Assembly: GCF_900106055.1 (NCBI RefSeq)
Contig: NZ_LT629792.1
Location: forward strand, 1,798,001-1,862,000
Source: Schaalia radingae
GTDB taxonomy: Bacteria; Actinomycetota; Actinomycetes; Actinomycetales; Actinomycetaceae
Length of the DNA: 64,000 bases
Direction: 5' to 3'
A program made the position numbers and the translations under genes. Numbering within the stretch: position 1 is the stretch's first letter; every line of letters starts with the position of its first letter. Below are positions 10,362 through 19,975 of this stretch, piece after piece. Below the pieces are notes generated by a model that worked only from the letters and a program-made list of their open reading frames with translations, ran no database searches and was not told where the DNA came from.

Positions 10362-10667
10362 TCAGGCCTGATCGCCGAAGATGTCGATGGTGCCTTCGCG
10401 AACGGTCACGATTGCTCGCTTGACGTCCTTGCGCTTTCCGATTCCGTTGCGGGTCCGGTATTCCTTACCCTTACGGTTCTGGGTCGCGACAGAGGCAACC
10501 TTGACACCAAAGATTGCCTCGACAGCAATCTTGATCTCGGTCTTGTTGGCGCGAGGATCAACTTCAAATGTGTACTTGCCCTGATCCATCAGGATCGATG
10601 ACTTCTCAGTCACGACAGGCTTCAAGATGATGTCGCGCGGGTTCTTGGTGGATTCGAGTGCGCTCAC
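10362..10667 (-). CDS. rplW: 50S ribosomal protein L23
   Basis: Exit-tunnel docking site for trigger factor and SRP. The core [22 protein letters not shown] and [17 protein letters not shown] are characteristic. 101 residues. The start overlaps the rplD stop by 4 bp. Confidence 0.97.
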   Translation of the reverse strand: MSALESTKNPRDIILKPVVTEKSSILMDQGKYTFEVDPRANKTEIKIAVEAIFGVKVASVATQNRKGKEYRTRNGIGKRKDVKRAIVTVREGTIDIFGDQA

Positions 10668-11320
10668 TTGGTCTCCTCCTTAGTACCGAGGAAAGTCTCG
10701 AGGGCGCCCTTGGTGAAGATGACATCGTCGTTGTCGAGGACGTCATAGGTGTTGAGCTGATCAACCCACAGAATGTGAGTTTCCTGCAGGTTGCGCAGGC
10801 TCAGTGCCGTCAGATCTTCACCGCGTTCAAGGACCACCAGGACGTTGTCGTTGCCAGCAACGATTGTCCGCAGAGCTTTCAGAGCTGTCTTGGTGGACGG
10901 CTTGTCGCCCTCGAACAATGAAGTCACAACGTGAATGCGATCGTTACGAGCGCGATCGGACAGTGCGCAGCGCAGAGCGCCGACCTTCATTTTCTTCGGG
11001 GTGCGTTGTGCGTAGTTACGCGGCTGAGGTCCGTGAACCACTCCGCCACCGGTGAACTGCGGTGCGCGGATGGAGCCCTGACGAGCGTTACCGGTTCCCT
11101 TCTGGCGGTACGGCTTCTTGCCGCCGCCGGAAACCATGCCACGGGTCTTGGTCGCGTGTGTTCCCTGTCGGGCCGCAGCAAGCTGCGCCACGACGACTTG
11201 ATGCATCAGCGGAATGTTCGCCGGCACGTCAAAAATTTCACCGGGCAGGTCGATCGTGTCGACCTTCTTGCCCTCACGGTCGAGCACATCGATCGTGCGC
11301 GTGGTTTGGTTATCAGTCAT
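10664..11320 (-). CDS. rplD: 50S ribosomal protein L4
   Basis: Tunnel protein and, in E. coli, repressor of the S10 operon. The extended loop [23 protein letters not shown] is near residues 65-87. I start it at ATG 11320 ([12 protein letters not shown]), which has GAAGGG at a good distance; a GTG three codons earlier is less likely. 218 residues. Confidence 0.95.
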   Translation of the reverse strand: MTDNQTTRTIDVLDREGKKVDTIDLPGEIFDVPANIPLMHQVVVAQLAAARQGTHATKTRGMVSGGGKKPYRQKGTGNARQGSIRAPQFTGGGVVHGPQPRNYAQRTPKKMKVGALRCALSDRARNDRIHVVTSLFEGDKPSTKTALKALRTIVAGNDNVLVVLERGEDLTALSLRNLQETHILWVDQLNTYDVLDNDDVIFTKGALETFLGTKEETK

Positions 11321-11321
11321 G

Positions 11322-11990
11322 TCACGCACCCTTCACGGACGTGCGAACCAGGACGATACCGTTCTTCGGGCCGGGGATTGCGCCGGTAATGAGCAGGAGG
11401 CCCTTTTCGGCGTCCACAGCCTGGATCGTCAGATTCTGAATTGTGCGGCGCGCATTGCCCATACGGCCGGCCATGCGCTGTCCCTTAAAAATGCGACCAG
11501 GTGTTGCACAGGCACCAATGGAGCCTGGCTTGCGGTGATTGCGGTGGGCGCCGTGAGAGGCTCCCACACCTGCAAAGCCGTGACGCTTCATCACACCGGC
11601 AAATCCCTTGCCCTTGGTGTTTCCGGAAACGTCAACATGCTGTCCCGCTTCAAACACGGTTGCGTCGAGTTCCTGCCCCGCTGCGTAGTTATCGGCCTCG
11701 GTTGTGCGAACTTCGGCTAGGTGGCGACGTGGTTCCACGCCTGCCTTGGCAAAGTGTCCCGCGAGAGGCTTTGTCACCTTGCGGGGGTCAATCTTGCCGT
11801 AACCGATTTGAATCGCAGAGTAACCGTCAACCTCTTCGGTACGCACCTGTGTGACGACGTTGGTGCCGACCTGCACGACAGTGAGCGGGACAAGACGCCC
11901 TTCGGCGTCCCATACCTGGGTCATGCCGAGCTTGCGGCCCAACAGCGCCGTCATGGGCGTGCTGGCCTTCTGCTTGGTATCAGTTGTCAT
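11322..11990 (-). CDS. rplC: 50S ribosomal protein L3
   Basis: Early large-subunit assembly protein. It contains [21 protein letters not shown] and the signature [20 protein letters not shown], plus [15 protein letters not shown]. About 12 extra N-terminal residues precede the domain. 222 residues. Confidence 0.97.
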   Translation of the reverse strand: MTTDTKQKASTPMTALLGRKLGMTQVWDAEGRLVPLTVVQVGTNVVTQVRTEEVDGYSAIQIGYGKIDPRKVTKPLAGHFAKAGVEPRRHLAEVRTTEADNYAAGQELDATVFEAGQHVDVSGNTKGKGFAGVMKRHGFAGVGASHGAHRNHRKPGSIGACATPGRIFKGQRMAGRMGNARRTIQNLTIQAVDAEKGLLLITGAIPGPKNGIVLVRTSVKGA

Positions 11991-12001
11991 TGCAGATGTC
12001 C

Positions 12002-12310
12002 TCAGAGCTTGATCTCAATATTGACGTCCGCAGGCAAGTCAAGACGCATAAGCGAGTCGACGGCCTTCGGAGTCGGGTCGATGATGTCGATGAGCCGCTT
12101 GTGTGTGCGCATCTCAAAGTGCTCGCGGCTGTCCTTGTATTTGTGGGGCGACCGAATGACGACGAACACGTTCTTTTCGGTCGGCAGTGGCACCGGGCCC
12201 ACGACCGTGGCGCCCGCGCGTTGCACGGTCTCCACAATCTTGCGCGCGGAGCTGTCGATGACCTCGTGGTCATAGGACTTAAGCCGGATGCGGATCTTCT
12301 GTCCCGCCAT
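12002..12310 (-). CDS. rpsJ: 30S ribosomal protein S10
   Basis: First gene of the S10 operon; S10 is also the NusE partner of NusB/NusG. The start [19 protein letters not shown] at 12310 gives a normal 102 residues and has an AGAGG site upstream. The signature [20 protein letters not shown] is present. Confidence 0.98.
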   Translation of the reverse strand: MAGQKIRIRLKSYDHEVIDSSARKIVETVQRAGATVVGPVPLPTEKNVFVVIRSPHKYKDSREHFEMRTHKRLIDIIDPTPKAVDSLMRLDLPADVNIEIKL

Positions 12311-12560
12311 GCCGTCTACCTCTTCTCGTACAGCTTCGTCACCGGTCCCCGCATTCGGGCGTGTCGCAATTCGCGACACATTCGTACGCGGTTTCCCTCG
12401 GGTGAGGGACGGACCGTTGTCTTATCTAAAGAACTCGGGCTATAAAGCCCGGCCAGATGTTGGTCTGGATGAGCCCCACCCTCGCGGGGCAACCTGATTA
12501 GTTTGACAGAAAACCCCTCGTTGGTTCAAGTCCGCTCAGGCAAAAACCGATGTGAATCAC
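12311..12560 (-). promoter_or_regulatory. Leader/upstream region of the S10 operon with several hairpins
   Basis: No gene seen. Reading toward rpsJ there are short inverted repeats: GCCCC/GGGGC at 12473-12489, CGGGCT/AGCCCG around a 4-base loop at 12436-12451, CCCTC/GAGGG at 12395-12408, and a perfect GTGTCGC/GCGACAC at 12361-12379. A structured leader would suit autogenous control as in other S10 operons, but I see no convincing promoter hexamers, so the transcription start is undefined. Confidence 0.4.
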
Positions 12561-12925
12561 CTGACAACTAGCCTGCTATCCAGCTTTTATGCCTTGCTAC
12601 GGGCCCACGGAGGCACATTCTGTCACCCTGCTGCCAAGAATTGTCGCCAGTATCACTATCGCTGGTGCACCCCCTCACTTACCCCAGCCTGCCCATCCGC
12701 ACTATGCCCGCGTGCCATCCTTCCACCTCACCCTGTCTCTCTGCAGCCTGTCACTCGGCAGTCTGCCCTTCCACAATGTGCTCGTCGGTTCATTTCTCAG
12801 CGCTCACTTGCTCCCATCTCCACCTCATGCCCCTTCCCCACTTGATCCCCTCACCCCCATAGCCCCTTCTTCCGCTCGGGCCCTCCCCACTTAGTCCTGT
12901 CCCTCACTTGCCCTATCCCCCAGTT
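12561..12925. other. Pyrimidine-rich tract flanking element 1
   Basis: A 365-bp stretch whose plus strand is strongly C/T biased, with many degenerate units such as CTGTCACTC, CCTCACCC and CCCACTTG. No credible coding region is seen on either strand. It ends directly at the left arm of paired-arm element 1 and mirrors the purine-rich tract after element 2 (13400-13873). Confidence 0.7.
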
Positions 12926-13048
12926 CCCAACTGTCGATCTGAGGGTCGAATCGACGATTCTCCGCTGAGACTTCCTCGCATCACAGCTGGTCAAGGGGCT
13001 GCTAGGGAAGCAGGACCGGAACTTTCAGCCTTCAAATCGACACTCGGG
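12926..13048. repeat. Paired-arm element 1
   Basis: Left arm CCCAACTGTCGATCTG at 12926-12941 and right arm AAATCGACACTCGGG at 13034-13048 are imperfect inverted repeats about 92 bp apart. The core contains GCTGGTCA, a variant of the GCAGGTCA box seen in other copies. Pyrimidines precede it and GAGGGAGGGA follows. It is intergenic between rpsJ and tuf. Confidence 0.8.
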
Positions 13049-13276
13049 TAGAGGGAGGGAAGTCTTAACGAAAAGATCTGCGGAGTATCCGTGTTCGAAG
13101 TTTTTTCGGAACTCCTTCGAGAAGCATTCGCAAACAATAGATGTTAGGTCTAGCACATAGGCATACCTACAAGATTGTTCGCGTAGCCGATCGGAGGAGT
13201 TCTTGCGGCGCCACCGCGCCTTCACTCCTAATCTCTGCAGAGACTTCTTTCCAGCACTGCCCTTTCCCCACCTCTA

Positions 13277-13399
13277 CCCATCTGTCGATCTCAAGGACAC
13301 CTATGGAAGGACATCCCTTGGCGCGACTGCATCGGTGCAGGTCACAGCCAATTCACCTTCGTTTACTCAAACGGAATGCTGCCGAGATCGACAGTTGGG
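13277..13399. repeat. Paired-arm element 2
   Basis: Left arm CCCATCTGTCGATCTC at 13277-13292 and right arm GAGATCGACAGTTGGG at 13384-13399 pair over nearly their full length. The core of about 91 bp includes GTGCAGGTCACAG. It lies 228 bp after element 1, making a tandem of two elements in one gap. About 228 bp of unassigned sequence separates them. Confidence 0.85.
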
Positions 13400-13873
13400 T
13401 AAACAACCGGTGGGAAACAGGCAGATAGACAGCTAGGAGCAAAAAGCTCGAGGCGGAACAGTTCAAAGTAGAACGGCTCAGGCCGGAACAGTTCGGAACG
13501 CAAGAAGAGATGGGGCCGGAACAGTTCGGAGCGCGAAAAGGTGCCAGACCCGAATTCGTTGGAGCATACAGCGCCATCGCCGCGTAATAGCGACAGAAAG
13601 CATATACACGCCCCTTGGCTATTGATCTCACGGTCAGACAATGGGAAGCACGAATCACACTGGGCCGACAAAAGGGCGGAGAACGCTAAAGGCCGGAGCA
13701 GGCTAAGAGACGGACTACAGCTAGGAGCCGGAGCCGCCAAAAGACAGAGCACGAGAAAAGGGCGGCGCTACCAAAAGGCAGAACACGCTTCAGGCCAGAG
13801 GGCGCCAAAGGAATGGGCGCGCTTTGAAACAGAGCACGCAAAAAGACAGAAACGGCAAGAAGATACAGCAGCA
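13400..13873. repeat. Purine-rich tract with degenerate repeats
   Basis: The plus strand is strongly A/G rich over 470 bp. The unit GGCCGGAACAGTTCGGA occurs at about 13480-13500 and 13513-13530, with a weaker copy near 13452-13465. Related units (AGAACGCTAAAGGCCGGAG, AGACAGAGCACG, AGAACACGCTTCAGG) continue to about 13855. No gene is supported. The tract mirrors the pyrimidine-rich tract before element 1. Confidence 0.6.
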
Positions 13874-13920
13874 CAAAAAAGATGGGCTTGGAAGCATCTT
13901 TCGATGCCACCAAGCCCATC
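13874..13920 (-). terminator. Intrinsic terminator of the str operon (after tuf)
   Basis: On the minus strand GATGGGCTTGG pairs with CCAAGCCCATC (11 bp), with an inner GGCATC/GATGC stem, followed by six T residues. It lies about 125 bp after the tuf stop and is the clearest rho-independent terminator in this half of the window. Confidence 0.88.
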
Positions 13921-13947
13921 TCAGCTCATTCGGCTCACCGCCAGGCG

Positions 13948-13958
13948 CCCTCGTCAAT
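13948..13958 (-). repeat. ATTGACGAGGG motif
   Basis: Exact copy on the minus strand (followed by CGC) between the tuf stop and its terminator. Confidence 0.8.
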
Positions 13959-14045
13959 ACCGACTCAAACGGCCCAAACGGGGAACCTCGCGAGTGCCAG
14001 CGCCAGTTACAGTCGGCTCAATGCCAACTGCACCCAGCTACCGAA

Positions 14046-15236
14046 TCACTTATCGATTTCGGTCACACGACCTGAACCAACGGTGTGGCCACCCTCGCGG
14101 ATAGCGAAGCCCAGGCCGGGCTCCATTGCGATGGGGTGAATCAGTTCAACGGTGATTTCTGTGGTGTCGCCAGGCATAACCATCTCGGTGCCCTCGGGCA
14201 GCGTGATGACGCCGGTGACGTCCGTGGTACGGAAGTAGAACTGAGGACGGTAGTTGGAGAAGAACGGCTTGTGACGGCCGCCTTCGTCCTTCTTCAGGAT
14301 GTAAACCTGGCCCTTGAAGTTCGTGTGAGGCGTGATGGAGCCGGGGACGGCCACAACCTGGCCGCGCTCGACATCTTCGCGCTTCGTGCCACGCAGCAAC
14401 AGACCGCAGTTCTCGCCTGCCCATGCTTCATCCATGGACTTGTGGAACATTTCGATACCGGTGACGGTGGTCTTCTGGGTCGGGCGGATGCCGAGGATCT
14501 CGACTTCAGAGTTCAGAGCCAGCTTGCCGCGCTCGACACGGCCGGTCACAACGGTGCCACGGCCGGTGATGGTGAAGACGTCCTCGATCGGCATCAGGAA
14601 CGGCTTGTCGAGATCGCGCTCAGGGGTCGGGACGTACTCGTCCACTGCATCCATGAGCTCTTCGATTGCCTTCGTCCACTTCTCGTCGCCCTCAAGAGCC
14701 TTGAGCGCCGAGACGCGGATGATCGGGGCGTTGTCGCCATCGAAGTCCTGAGAGTTGAGCAGGTCGCGGCATTCTTCCTCAACGAGCTCCAGCATTTCCT
14801 CATCATCCACGGCATCGCTCTTGTTCAGAGCAACAAGGATGGTGGGGACGCCGACCTGACGGGCAAGCAGAACGTGCTCGCGGGTCTGAGCCATCGGGCC
14901 GTCGGTTGCTGCGACCACCAGAATTGCGCCGTCCATCTGGGCTGCACCGGTGATCATGTTCTTGATGTAGTCAGCGTGACCGGGGGCGTCAACGTGTGCG
15001 TAGTGACGCTTCTCGGTCTGGTACTCCACGTGGGAGACGTTAATCGTGATGCCACGATCGCGCTCTTCAGGAGCGTTGTCGACGTTCTCGAACGGCGTGT
15101 ACTCGTTCAGTTCCGGGTACTTGTCGTGCAGAACTTTGGTAATTGCTGCTGTCAGCGTCGTCTTGCCGTGGTCAACGTGTCCGATGGTACCGATGTTGAC
15201 GTGCGGCTTGGTGCGCTCGAACTTGGCCTTCGCCAC
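14046..15236 (-). CDS. tuf: Elongation factor Tu
   Basis: GTPase that delivers aminoacyl-tRNA. G motifs are GHVDHGKTT near residue 19, [12 protein letters not shown] near 81 (the DAPGH form is usual in actinobacteria) and NKSD near 136. The GTG start has an AGGAGG site 6 bases upstream. Length is a normal 396 residues. It is last in the str operon but separated from fusA by 348 bp that appears to hold its own promoter. Confidence 0.98.
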   Translation of the reverse strand: MAKAKFERTKPHVNIGTIGHVDHGKTTLTAAITKVLHDKYPELNEYTPFENVDNAPEERDRGITINVSHVEYQTEKRHYAHVDAPGHADYIKNMITGAAQMDGAILVVAATDGPMAQTREHVLLARQVGVPTILVALNKSDAVDDEEMLELVEEECRDLLNSQDFDGDNAPIIRVSALKALEGDEKWTKAIEELMDAVDEYVPTPERDLDKPFLMPIEDVFTITGRGTVVTGRVERGKLALNSEVEILGIRPTQKTTVTGIEMFHKSMDEAWAGENCGLLLRGTKREDVERGQVVAVPGSITPHTNFKGQVYILKKDEGGRHKPFFSNYRPQFYFRTTDVTGVITLPEGTEMVMPGDTTEITVELIHPIAMEPGLGFAIREGGHTVGSGRVTEIDK

Positions 15237-15280
15237 TTGTGTCCTCCTGGACTCGGGTAGATGTTCTCAGCCTATGGCTA

Positions 15281-15316
15281 GGTGTTAGCTTAACACCCAC
15301 AGGGCGTGAGATCCTA
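15281..15316 (-). promoter_or_regulatory. Putative tuf promoter -10 box and downstream palindrome
   Basis: TAGGAT at 15311-15316 matches the actinobacterial -10 consensus; the -35 region is poor. About 14 bases further on is a perfect palindrome GGTGTTA-agc-TAACACC (15281-15297), which would sit near +10 of the transcript as an operator or 5' hairpin. The rest of the 348-bp fusA-tuf gap shows no other feature. Confidence 0.4.
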
Positions 15317-15584
15317 CAGGGTTTCTATTGAATTGGAGTGCGGATCTGCGCTGCAGCTTTCACACTGCCCCTTGACAGTGATCCCCGCCACCTCGCTCAC
15401 CGGAATCCCGGCGCTATCCGTCTTGCGCTGCACTGACGCTCCGGTCTCGACCGATCGGTTCCGGCGCGGGACCCCGCTACTGCGAGGTCCCCCACCGCTG
15501 ACCGATCTGACCAGTGCAATCACGCAGCGCAACAGGCAATAGCACTACGGTACACCGATCGGGGTTGATCCGACCCCGTGGGAC

Positions 15585-17708
15585 TCACTCGCCCCGAGAC
15601 TTTCCGACGATTTCCTCTGAAACGCTACGAGGAACCTCGGCGTAGCTGTCGAACTGCATCGAGTACACGGCGCGTCCCTGGGTCTTGGACCGCAGGTCGC
15701 CAACGTATCCGAACATTTCCGACAGCGGAACTTGCGCGCGAACAACACGCACACCATGCTGCTCATCCATTGACTGGATGGCACCACGACGAGAGTTCAG
15801 GTCGCCGATCACGTCGCCCAGATATTCATCAGGCGTACGCACCTCGACGGCCATAATCGGCTCAAGAAGAACCGGCTTCGCCTTCTTGGCGGCTTCACGC
15901 ATGGCCATTGAACCTGCGATCTTGAACGCCATTTCAGACGAGTCAACTTCGTGGTATGCACCGTCAAGAAGCGTGGCTTTGACATCCACCATCGGGTATC
16001 CAGCCAGAACACCGGAGTGCATGGCTTCCTGAATACCAGCGTTTACAGAGGGGATGTACTCACGCGGAACGCGGCCACCGGTGACTTTGTCCTCGAAGAC
16101 GTACTCTTCTTCGGAATCGCTCGGCAGCGGCTCCAGCATGATGATGACGCGGGCGAACTGACCCGAACCACCGGTCTGCTTCTTGTGAGTGTATTCAAAC
16201 TTTTCGACGGTCTTACGGATCGTCTCGCGGTAGGCGACCATCGGCTTGCCGACGTTAGCCTCGACCTTGAATTCGCGACGCATACGGTCAACAATGATGT
16301 CGAGGTGAAGCTCGCCCATACCACCGATGATGGTCTGGCCACTTTCCTGGTCCAGCTCAACGGTGAAGGTCGGGTCCTCTTCAGCCAGCTTCTGGATGGC
16401 GACGCCCATCTTTTCCTGGTCAGCCTTCGACTTCGGCTCGACAGCCACGTGAATAACGGGCTTCGGGAAGGTCATCGACTCCAGAACAATCTGATCGTTC
16501 AGGTCACACAGCGTGTCGCCGGTGGTGGTGTCTTTCAGACCGATCACAGCGTAGATGTGACCAGCGTGCGCCAGATCAACCGGGTTCTCCTTGTTGGAGT
16601 GCATCTGGAAGATCTTGGAGATACGCTCACGCTTACCCTTGGTCGAATTCATGATCTGGGAGCCGGCTTCCATCTTGCCGGAGTAGACGCGGATGAAGGT
16701 CAGCTTGCCGTAGAACGGGTGCGCCGCAATCTTGAATGCCAGCGCTGAGAAAGGCTCGTTCTCATCGGGATGACGAACGAGGTTCTCTACCTCAGAGTCA
16801 TCACCAGGTTCGAAACCGCTGACGGATTCGATATCCAGAGGTGAGGGCAGGAAGCTGATCACACCGTCCAGCACGGGCTGAACACCCATGTTGCGCAGTG
16901 CGGTACCGCAGTAGACCGGGAAGGCCTTGCCTGAAACGGTCAGCGCACGCACGCCTTCCTTGATCTGGTCAACGGTCAGTTCGCCGTTTTCCAGGTAAGC
17001 TTCCATGAGCTCGTCGTTGCCTTCAGCGGCGGCTTCCATCAGAGCCTCACGGTATTCCTCGGCCTTGTCCTGCAGGTCGGCGGGAATCTCGCCTTCCTCG
17101 ACGATGGCACCAAGGGTGGGCTTACCGTCTGCGTCAGTTGCCGGGTAATGGAAAGCCTTCATTGACAGCAAGTCAACGTTGCCTTCGAAGGTATCCTCGG
17201 CGCCAATGGGCAGCTGCATGACGATCGGGTTCGCTTTGAGGCGATCCTTGATGGTCTGCACCGAGTAGTAGAAGTCGGCGCCCAGCTTGTCCATCTTGTT
17301 GATGAAGCAGATACGTGGGACGTTGTACTTGTCGGCCTGACGCCACACGGTTTCTGACTGAGGCTCCACACCTTCCTTACCATCGAAGACAGCCACGGCG
17401 CCGTCGAGCACACGCAGTGAGCGCTCAACTTCCACCGTGAAGTCCACGTGGCCAGGGGTATCGATGATGTTGATCTGGTTGCCTTTCCAGAAACAGGTCA
17501 CAGCAGCCGAGGTAATCGTGATGCCACGTTCCTTTTCCTGGTCCATCCAGTCAGTGGTTGACGCACCGTCGTGCGTTTCACCGATCTTGTAGTTAATGCC
17601 CGTGTAGAACAGGATGCGTTCAGTCACGGTCGTCTTGCCGGCATCAATGTGAGCCATGATGCCAATATTGCGGACCTTCCTCAGGTCTGTTAGCACTTCT
17701 TGTGCCAC
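15585..17708 (-). CDS. fusA: Elongation factor G
   Basis: Translocase GTPase. G1 is [10 protein letters not shown]3 DTPGHVDF, G4 NKMD. I place the start at GTG 17708 ([16 protein letters not shown]), because GAAGGA lies 8 bases upstream and the family normally begins this way; an ATG at 17753 would add 15 non-conserved residues. Length is then 707, typical. The gap to rpsG (17709-17857) contains a one-mismatch copy of the ATTGACGAGGG motif at 17752-17762. Confidence 0.96.
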   Translation of the reverse strand: MAQEVLTDLRKVRNIGIMAHIDAGKTTVTERILFYTGINYKIGETHDGASTTDWMDQEKERGITITSAAVTCFWKGNQINIIDTPGHVDFTVEVERSLRVLDGAVAVFDGKEGVEPQSETVWRQADKYNVPRICFINKMDKLGADFYYSVQTIKDRLKANPIVMQLPIGAEDTFEGNVDLLSMKAFHYPATDADGKPTLGAIVEEGEIPADLQDKAEEYREALMEAAAEGNDELMEAYLENGELTVDQIKEGVRALTVSGKAFPVYCGTALRNMGVQPVLDGVISFLPSPLDIESVSGFEPGDDSEVENLVRHPDENEPFSALAFKIAAHPFYGKLTFIRVYSGKMEAGSQIMNSTKGKRERISKIFQMHSNKENPVDLAHAGHIYAVIGLKDTTTGDTLCDLNDQIVLESMTFPKPVIHVAVEPKSKADQEKMGVAIQKLAEEDPTFTVELDQESGQTIIGGMGELHLDIIVDRMRREFKVEANVGKPMVAYRETIRKTVEKFEYTHKKQTGGSGQFARVIIMLEPLPSDSEEEYVFEDKVTGGRVPREYIPSVNAGIQEAMHSGVLAGYPMVDVKATLLDGAYHEVDSSEMAFKIAGSMAMREAAKKAKPVLLEPIMAVEVRTPDEYLGDVIGDLNSRRGAIQSMDEQHGVRVVRAQVPLSEMFGYVGDLRSKTQGRAVYSMQFDSYAEVPRSVSEEIVGKSRGE

Positions 17709-17857
17709 GGAGTTGTCCTTCGCTTCGTCGTGCGTTCTTTCGGTGATCCCCATTAACGAGGGCGGAGCCCCGCTGGGGATTAAACAGCTGGCAAAAGTAT
17801 TATTTCACGCAGCATGGTTGTCAGCGGCGTCAGAGGCCGCCCTCGGGAATGGAAAAA

Positions 17858-18328
17858 TCACCAACGGTAATGGGCGAATGCGCGGTTCGATTCGGCCATC
17901 TTGTGCATGTCCTCGCGGCGCTTCACAGCGGCACCGAGGCCGTTGGACGCATCGAGAACTTCGTTAGCGAGACGCTCGGTCATGGTCTTCTCACGACGTT
18001 GACGCGAGAAGTCAACCAGCCAGCGCAGAGCCAGAGTGGTGGCGCGGGCCGGGCGAACCTCAACCGGAACCTGGTAGGTAGCGCCACCGACACGGCGGGA
18101 ACGCACCTCAAGGGCTGGGCGGATGTTGTCCAGAGCGCGCTTGAGAACCACCACTGGATCCTGCTCGGTACGCTCACGCACTGTCTCGAGCGCGCCGTAC
18201 ACGATGCGTTCAGCCAACGACTTTTTGCCGTCGAGCAGAACACGGTTGACCAGTTGCGAGACGATCTTGGAACCGTAAACCGGATCGTCGACAAGCGGGC
18301 GCTTGGGAGCTGGGCCTTTACGAGGCAT
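17858..18328 (-). CDS. rpsG: 30S ribosomal protein S7
   Basis: Nucleates the 30S head. It starts [20 protein letters not shown] and has the signature [19 protein letters not shown] and [21 protein letters not shown]. 156 residues. It overlaps the rpsL stop by one base. Confidence 0.98.
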   Translation of the reverse strand: MPRKGPAPKRPLVDDPVYGSKIVSQLVNRVLLDGKKSLAERIVYGALETVRERTEQDPVVVLKRALDNIRPALEVRSRRVGGATYQVPVEVRPARATTLALRWLVDFSRQRREKTMTERLANEVLDASNGLGAAVKRREDMHKMAESNRAFAHYRW

Positions 18329-18702
18329 TACTTCTTCTCCTTCTTCGCACCGTAACGTGAACGAGCCTGCTGGCGGTTGCGCACGCCCTGCGTATCAAGT
18401 GATCCGCGGACAATACGGTAACGGACACCAGGGAGGTCCTTCACACGACCACCGCGGACGAGCACGATGGAGTGCTCCTGGAGGTTGTGTCCCTCACCTG
18501 GGATGTAAGCCGTCACTTCGATGCCTGACGAAAGGCGCACACGGGCAACCTTGCGCAGCGCAGAGTTCGGCTTCTTCGGGGTGGCGGTGTACACACGGGT
18601 GCACACGCCACGGCGCTGAGGCGAGCCCTTGAGCGCAGGCGTCTTCACTTTGCCGCGCTTGGAGCTGCGCCCTTTGCGGACGAGCTGCTGGATTGTAGGC
18701 AC
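18328..18702 (-). CDS. rpsL: 30S ribosomal protein S12
   Basis: Decoding-centre protein and first gene of the str operon. The GTG at 18702 ([18 protein letters not shown]) has GGAG about 10 bases upstream and gives 124 residues. The streptomycin-determining loops read [11 protein letters not shown] and [14 protein letters not shown], which are wild-type and predict streptomycin sensitivity. Confidence 0.97.
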   Translation of the reverse strand: MPTIQQLVRKGRSSKRGKVKTPALKGSPQRRGVCTRVYTATPKKPNSALRKVARVRLSSGIEVTAYIPGEGHNLQEHSIVLVRGGRVKDLPGVRYRIVRGSLDTQGVRNRQQARSRYGAKKEKK

Positions 18703-19448
18703 TGAAAAATTCTCCAGTCGTTGTGCACTCTGATGACTGTGTTTGCCTGTGTCAGCAGCTGCCCCGTTGTCGGGCCAGTGTCCGGTTGAATTTCGCTGCC
18801 GTGAGTTCGGCGGCGGATCGTTGCCGGTTGACGAGGGCAAGCCACGCATCGTCGTGCGTTTTCTTGTGTGGTGCCCGGCGTAGCGCAGGCACCCTGGCTT
18901 CAGTCAGCCCGATATTGTCAAGTCCCCTGACTGGGCAGCGTTGATCCATCAGGGGCCGGCGCGCCATGATGTCCGACGGTTAGCGTGCTGCTCAGCTTGT
19001 TCTGCTGTGCACCCAAGCTGTGGGGCCTGCTGCCCGTGCGGTCAGAGAATGACGCCCGGAGCTCCGATGGCACGAGGGCGAGGGGGCGATGTCCGTCCGC
19101 TCGGTATCCTCCTTGTGGAGCCCGATGCTTGTATCACCGGTTGTGGCGCTGCGTCTTGATCACTGGTGCGATCAGTGTCGCATCGCCGCCAGATCGTGTG
19201 ATCAAGCGGTCAGGTGACCCGATGTACTCGGGTTACCGCATTTCAGCTTAGTTTGTGGGCGGCGGGCACGTCAATTGTGTACGGCGTGAGCTAAGGCGCA
19301 TTCTGGACGGAGGCGCGGTCGGAGTGGATTGTTAGGAATGGAGTCACGGGAACTTCCGACGCCTCGCGGCAGGCCGCTTACGGCGACTGCCGGGCGACCT
19401 TCCAAGGAGGGCTTCCCATCGACCCCGTCCCTTCCTCCGCCCCTGCTC
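18703..19448. other. Gene-free region upstream of the str operon
   Basis: No gene supported. On the minus strand a TTGACA hexamer near 18923-18928 could be a -35 box for rpsL, but no good -10 follows. A one-mismatch motif copy GTTGACGAGGG lies at 18827-18837 and is followed by CCACGCATCGTC, which also follows the exact motif inside element 4. Confidence 0.45.
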
Positions 19449-19501
19449 CTCTTACTCTTACTCTTACCCTTACCTTACCCTTACCCTTACCCTTACCCTT
19501 A
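19449..19501. repeat. Telomere-like simple repeat (CTTACC)n
   Basis: About nine units of CTTAC, CTTACC and CTTACCC run directly into the left arm of element 3. It appears to be a simple-sequence expansion inside the pyrimidine tract that precedes every element. Confidence 0.85.
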
Positions 19502-19613
19502 CCCAACTGTCGATTTCAGCACGATCTTCGGCACTACCTTTCATAAAAACTGTTCTTGACCTGCGGTTTTAAAAAACATCTTGTCGAATCGCGCCTCGAG
19601 ATCGACAGTTGGG
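19502..19613. repeat. Paired-arm element 3
   Basis: Left arm CCCAACTGTCGATTTC (19502-19517) and right arm GAGATCGACAGTTGGG (19598-19613) are near-perfect inverted repeats 80 bp apart. The core is unusually AT-rich and has TGACCTGC, the reverse of the GCAGGTCA box. A purine tract (GAAAGAAAGGAAGGGAGGGAG) follows. The next 360 bp up to 19975 show no gene. Confidence 0.88.
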
Positions 19614-19975
19614 TGAAAGAAAGGAAGGGAGGGAGTAGTGGAAGGAAAGCGGAAAGATTGCCCGGCGACCTCCCTGCAGAAGTTGTCCCGATGGAATCGT
19701 GGAATATTCCAAGGCGAACCGACCAGAGGGAATCCTCACGGCCGAGGGTACCCGCCCGGCTCAAGCCGAGTTATCCACAAGTATCACCCCTACCACCACC
19801 GTATCCACAAGCTGCCGCTCTTATTGCCGCATACGCCGCTTCCCCATGTCATGCTCTTTCAGCCATGCAACTCGACATAACCGTCCGCACGCCCAACACA
19901 ACCATCACGCATCCAGCTCTATCGCCACACAGTCAGTGCTCGACAACTGGGCACCCTTAGAAAGGAGGTATCCGA

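Noticed and set aside
12552..12894. Overlapping plus-strand frames in the pyrimidine tract
   Set aside because: Pro/Ser/Leu/Cys-rich translations in three frames at once, caused by C/T bias and not by coding.
13541..14104. 187-codon plus-strand frame in the purine tract
   Set aside because: It runs through the tuf terminator and into tuf antisense, and its Arg/Lys/Glu composition follows purine bias.
14085..15260. Long plus-strand reading frame opposite tuf
   Set aside because: Shadow of EF-Tu codon usage; no protein family recognisable.
18923..18928. TTGACA on the minus strand as a firm rpsL promoter
   Set aside because: No acceptable -10 hexamer at 16-18 bp; left as a weak possibility only.
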